A program made the translations under genes and the position numbers. Source: Erythrobacter sp. EC-HK427 (lineage in GTDB: Bacteria; Pseudomonadota; Alphaproteobacteria; Sphingomonadales; Sphingomonadaceae). From it: a stretch of DNA of 64,000 nucleotides. Shown here in pieces: positions 61,362 to 64,000 of this stretch; position 1 is the stretch's first letter, and each line of letters opens with the position of its first letter. The notes beneath the pieces are model-generated. The model was given only the letters and a program-made list of their open reading frames with translations. It made no database searches and was not told where the DNA came from. Location of the stretch: positions 500,292 through 564,291 of the forward strand of contig NZ_LR701479.1 of assembly GCF_902498745.1 (NCBI RefSeq). The letters run 5' to 3'.

Positions 61362-62576
61362 ATGGCTGGTGCAGGTGCTGGAAAAGGGCCGCTCGCAGGG
61401 GTGCGGGTCATCGATTGCACCAGCGTGCTGATGGGCCCCTACACCACGCAGATTTTCGCCGATCTGGGCGCGGATGTGATCAAGGTGGAAGCGCCTTCGG
61501 GCGACACTACGCGCGCCTTGCCGCCCGGCCCGACCGAGGATTGCGGCGCGATGTTCATGAACGTCAATCGCGGCAAACGCAGCCTGTTGCTCGATCTGAA
61601 GGAGGAGGCGGGCCGCGATGCGCTGCTGCGGTTGATCGATACAGCGGACGTGTTCATCCATTCGATGCGGCTGAAAGCCATCACCAAGCTAGGCCTGTCC
61701 TACGCCGATATGCAGGCCCGCAACCCGAACATCATCTACGCCAATCTCTACGGCTATGGCCGCAGCGGCCCCTATGCTGACTATCCCGCCTATGACGATA
61801 TCGTGCAGGCAGCATCGGGCATTGTGGCGCTGCAAGCCGCACTTTCTGGCGGCGAACCGACTTATCTGGCGACGGTGGTCGCGGACAAGGTGGCGGGCCT
61901 CACGGCTGCCTATGCCGTGATCGCCGCGCTGTTCGCGCGCGAACGCAGCGGTATCGGGCAGGAAATCGAAGTGCCGATGTTCGAAACGCTCGCCTCTTTT
62001 GCAATGCTCGAACATTTGTGTGGGGCGATGTTCGATCCGCCGATTGGGCCGACCGGCTATGTCCGCGCGCTGTCGCCCGAGCGCAAACCCTATCGCACGG
62101 CGGACGGCTATATCGCGGTGATGATCTACAATGATCGCCACTGGCGCAGTTTTTTCGACGCCATCGGCAATCCGGAATGGTCAAAAGATCCGATGTTCGC
62201 CTCGCTCCGCACGCGGACGCAGAATATCTCGCAAGTGCTCGGCCAGCTCGCCGCTGTAATGCGCGAGCGCACGACGCAGGAATGGATGACGCTTTTCGAA
62301 GCGGCGCAATGCCCGGCCATGCCTGTGCGCTCGATCGACGATCTGCTCGATGATCCGCATCTGGAGGCCGTCGGCTTCTGGCACCGTTGCGACACGCCGC
62401 ATGGCAAGGTGCGGATGCCCGGTGTGCCGGTGCGCTTTTCCGCAACACCGGGAGAAGCGGGGCGTCCCGGCCCCGGCCTTGGCGCGGACAGTGCAGAGGT
62501 GCTGGCAGAGGCAGGCTTTAACGAGCAGGAGATCGCCCAGCTAATGGGGAAAGAAGCGGTGGATCAGGCCGGATGA
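61362..62576 (+). CDS. Class III CoA-transferase (CaiB/BaiF family)
   Basis: 404 residues. GPYTTQIFADLGADVIKVE, NVNRGKRSLLLDLK and YPAYDDIVQAASGIVAL are family blocks; the catalytic Asp is probably in YDDIVQ. It moves CoA between acids, activating a substrate without ATP. Together with the acyl-CoA ligase at 40665 it gives the island two ways to load CoA. The start is preceded by AAGGGATGG. It overlaps the convergent DUF35 gene by 13 bases. Confidence 0.9.
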   Translation: MAGAGAGKGPLAGVRVIDCTSVLMGPYTTQIFADLGADVIKVEAPSGDTTRALPPGPTEDCGAMFMNVNRGKRSLLLDLKEEAGRDALLRLIDTADVFIHSMRLKAITKLGLSYADMQARNPNIIYANLYGYGRSGPYADYPAYDDIVQAASGIVALQAALSGGEPTYLATVVADKVAGLTAAYAVIAALFARERSGIGQEIEVPMFETLASFAMLEHLCGAMFDPPIGPTGYVRALSPERKPYRTADGYIAVMIYNDRHWRSFFDAIGNPEWSKDPMFASLRTRTQNISQVLGQLAAVMRERTTQEWMTLFEAAQCPAMPVRSIDDLLDDPHLEAVGFWHRCDTPHGKVRMPGVPVRFSATPGEAGRPGPGLGADSAEVLAEAGFNEQEIAQLMGKEAVDQAG

Positions 62577-62932
62577 AAGACGACCAGTGGGCCATCCCGC
62601 GTTTGCGCAATCGCGGCAACAACCGCACTGCCGATGGCAATGTCATCCGCCGCAATACCGTCCACCCGGCTCATCATCCGCACCCCTTCGGCAAGATCGA
62701 CCAGCGCGACATTGTAAGGCTCCAGCGGCGGGCGCGGATGGATCGTCGTGACCGCATAGACCGTGCCCGTGCCGCACGCCTCAATCCATTCCAGCGCCTG
62801 CCCTTCCGGACCGCAAACGCGCGGCGGGAAAAAGACCGCGCCACTGGCAGGATCGCGTTGCAGCAAAATCCGGCCTTCATCCAGCGCTTCACGCCAGCGG
62901 GCTTCGGGGCCAGGAGCATCGTTGGGCGTCAT
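62564..62932 (-). CDS. DUF35 OB-fold protein (acyl-CoA-associated)
   Basis: 122 residues: a short helix, a zinc-ribbon-like segment and an OB fold (TGTVYAVTTIHPRPPLEPYNVALVDLAEGVRMMSR block). Only two Cys remain (RVCGPEG, EACGTG), not the usual four, so zinc may be lost. DUF35 proteins pair with thiolase-like or MaoC-like proteins, and here it is divergent from a thiolase-like gene by 49 bases. It is probably a structural partner of that enzyme. Confidence 0.85.
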   Translation of the reverse strand: MTPNDAPGPEARWREALDEGRILLQRDPASGAVFFPPRVCGPEGQALEWIEACGTGTVYAVTTIHPRPPLEPYNVALVDLAEGVRMMSRVDGIAADDIAIGSAVVAAIAQTRDGPLVVFHPA

Positions 62933-62981
62933 GCGGCCTTGCTATGGGCCTTGCCCGCAATCGTCAATCACCGGTGCGCGG

Positions 62982-64000
62982 CATGACCGACCCCTTCCCC
63001 CGCGCTGCTGCTGCCATCGCCGGTCTGGCGACCTTTGGCGTGGGCGAGTGCCCGGGCTTCACCTCGCTGGAAATGGCCGCAAAGGCCGGACTGCTGGCGC
63101 TGGTTGATGGCGGCATTCCGCTTGGCCAAGTCGATGCGCTGTTCTGCTGCCTACCGGATGATCTTTTCGCGGGCCTATCGCTCGCCGAAGCCTATGGCAT
63201 TCACCCGCGCTTTACCGACAACAACCGCACCGGCGGTTCGTCCTTCGCCAGCCATGTCATCACCGCTGCGGTGATGATCGATGCGGGCTATATCGACTGC
63301 GCGCTGATCGCTTACGGCTCCAACCAGCGCAGCAGCGGCGGGAAGCTCGCCACGCCCGCCCGCAGCTCGGCTTGGGAAGCGCCATACAATCCGCTCTATC
63401 CGCTCAGCAGCTATGCGCTCGCCGCCGCCCGCCACGCGCATGAATTCGGCACCACGCGCGAGCAAATGGCTGCCGTCGCGGTGGCCGCGCGGCAATGGGC
63501 CAACACCAATCCCGAAGCCTTTGCCAAGGGCGAGCTGACCATCGCCGATTGCCTTGCCAGCCGCATCATCAGCAGCCCGATCAGCAAGGCCGATTGCTGT
63601 CTGGTAACCGACGGCGCGGCCGCCATCGTCCTGACCTCGACCCGGCGGGCGCGCGACGGAATACAGACGCCCGTCCCCGTGCTCGGCGCAGCAGCGGCGA
63701 CATGGCACAATGCGATCAGCCGCTCCGCCGATCTCACATGCACGGCAGCCGTGGAATCCGGCGCAAGAGCGATGGCGGCGGCGGGCGTGACACCGCAGGA
63801 TTTCGACACCGTGCAATTGTACGATGCCTTCACCATCAACACGATCCTGTTCCTAGAAGACCTCGGCTTTTGCGCCAAGGGAGAAGGCGGGCCCTTCGTC
63901 GCCAGTGGAGCGATTGCACCCGGCGGCAGTCTGCCGGTCAACACCAATGGCGGCGGGCTGAGTTGCTGCCATCCGGGAATGTACGGGCTCTTCGCGATTA
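62982..64000 (+). CDS. Thiolase-superfamily (SCP-x/Ltp2-like) protein, 3' end outside window
   Basis: The first 339 residues are visible. The SCP-x thiolase-like fold is seen in TDNNRTGGSSFASHVITAAV, LYDAFTINTILFLEDLGFC, and LPVNTNGGGLSCCHPGMYGLF. Where true thiolases have the nucleophilic Cys, this has Ser (GGSSFAS). Thiolase-like proteins without that Cys and with a DUF35 partner include the retro-aldolases Ltp2-ChsH2 of steroid breakdown. I infer C-C cleavage of a 3-hydroxyacyl-CoA, but other acyl-CoA chemistry is possible. Confidence 0.85.

Noticed and set aside
37160-64000. Naming the island as a steroid or abietane-diterpenoid degradation cluster
   Set aside because: Several gene types overlap, but hallmark genes such as ketosteroid dehydrogenase, meta-cleavage dioxygenase or P450 are not visible, so a substrate name would be a guess.
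1-64000. tRNA, rRNA, CRISPR arrays, insertion sequences, prophage or integrase genes
   Set aside because: No cloverleaf-like blocks, regularly spaced repeats, transposase motifs or terminal inverted repeats were found on reading both strands by eye. A dedicated scan could still find small RNAs.

Overview
The window comes from a GC-rich alphaproteobacterium, most likely an order Sphingomonadales, family Erythrobacteraceae-type organism (Erythrobacter/Altererythrobacter/Novosphingobium relatives). This is inferred from protein flavour: two large TonB-dependent receptors, a fused cysNC, UPF0262, a DUF3667 protein and many Rieske oxygenases and SDRs. Genes are tightly packed, with many ATGA and TAATG overlaps. 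I saw no tRNA, rRNA, IS element, prophage or CRISPR array.

Layout. (i) 1-16.5 kb is mostly housekeeping: an M14 carboxypeptidase, a GH25-like protein with a degenerate active site, UPF0262, dnaB, a Cys-rich lipoprotein, a universal stress protein, rpoZ with a clear terminator, a sterol-desaturase-family protein, DUF3667, ftsH, a four-gene coupled membrane-protein/XRE operon, a sulfotransferase-like protein, phosphomannose isomerase, a 3-hydroxyisobutyrate dehydrogenase and a LuxR-type regulator. (ii) 16.5-20.1 kb is sulfate activation (cysD, cysNC, cysQ). (iii) 20.2-27.0 kb is a chemotaxis operon, cheA-cheW-cheY-cheB-cheR, followed by a GGDEF-EAL protein.

(iv) 27.1-37.1 kb looks like a complete oxidative sulfoquinovose (plant and algal sulfolipid sugar) utilisation locus of the sulfo-SMO type. 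A YeiH-type exporter and a TonB-dependent receptor lie on the minus strand. Divergent from the receptor is a fully coupled plus-strand operon: sulfoquinovosidase (GH31, with the K/E/R/W/Y sulfonate-pocket signature), LacI regulator, aldo-keto reductase, SsuD-like flavin monooxygenase, FMN reductase and a RibB paralogue whose catalytic residues are all replaced. A palindrome sits exactly between the two divergent -35 boxes. Here a TonB receptor takes the place of the ABC importer, and the degenerate RibB is an unexplained extra member.

(v) 37.2-64.0 kb is a large catabolic island of unknown substrate. It holds three Rieske oxygenase alpha subunits, one Rieske ferredoxin, a flavodoxin-fold reductase, an acyl-CoA ligase, acyl-CoA dehydrogenase, MaoC hydratase, an enoyl-CoA-reductase-like SDR, two thiolase-superfamily proteins, a class III CoA-transferase, a DUF35 protein, a cytochrome-c/PQQ dehydrogenase of the polyvinyl-alcohol-dehydrogenase type, a complete E1alpha/E1beta/E2 set, four SDRs, two ABM proteins, a SnoaL-like protein, a VOC protein, a ThuA-like protein, a TonB receptor and a TetR regulator. 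Six copies of an imperfect palindrome, ACAAnCATGnTTGT, sit at nearly every operon head across 23 kb. Two or three of them fall where transcription should start, so they look like operators of one regulon, probably governed by the TetR protein encoded in the island. The gene mix suggests catabolism of a hydrophobic alicyclic or aromatic compound through CoA thioesters. The substrate cannot be named from sequence.
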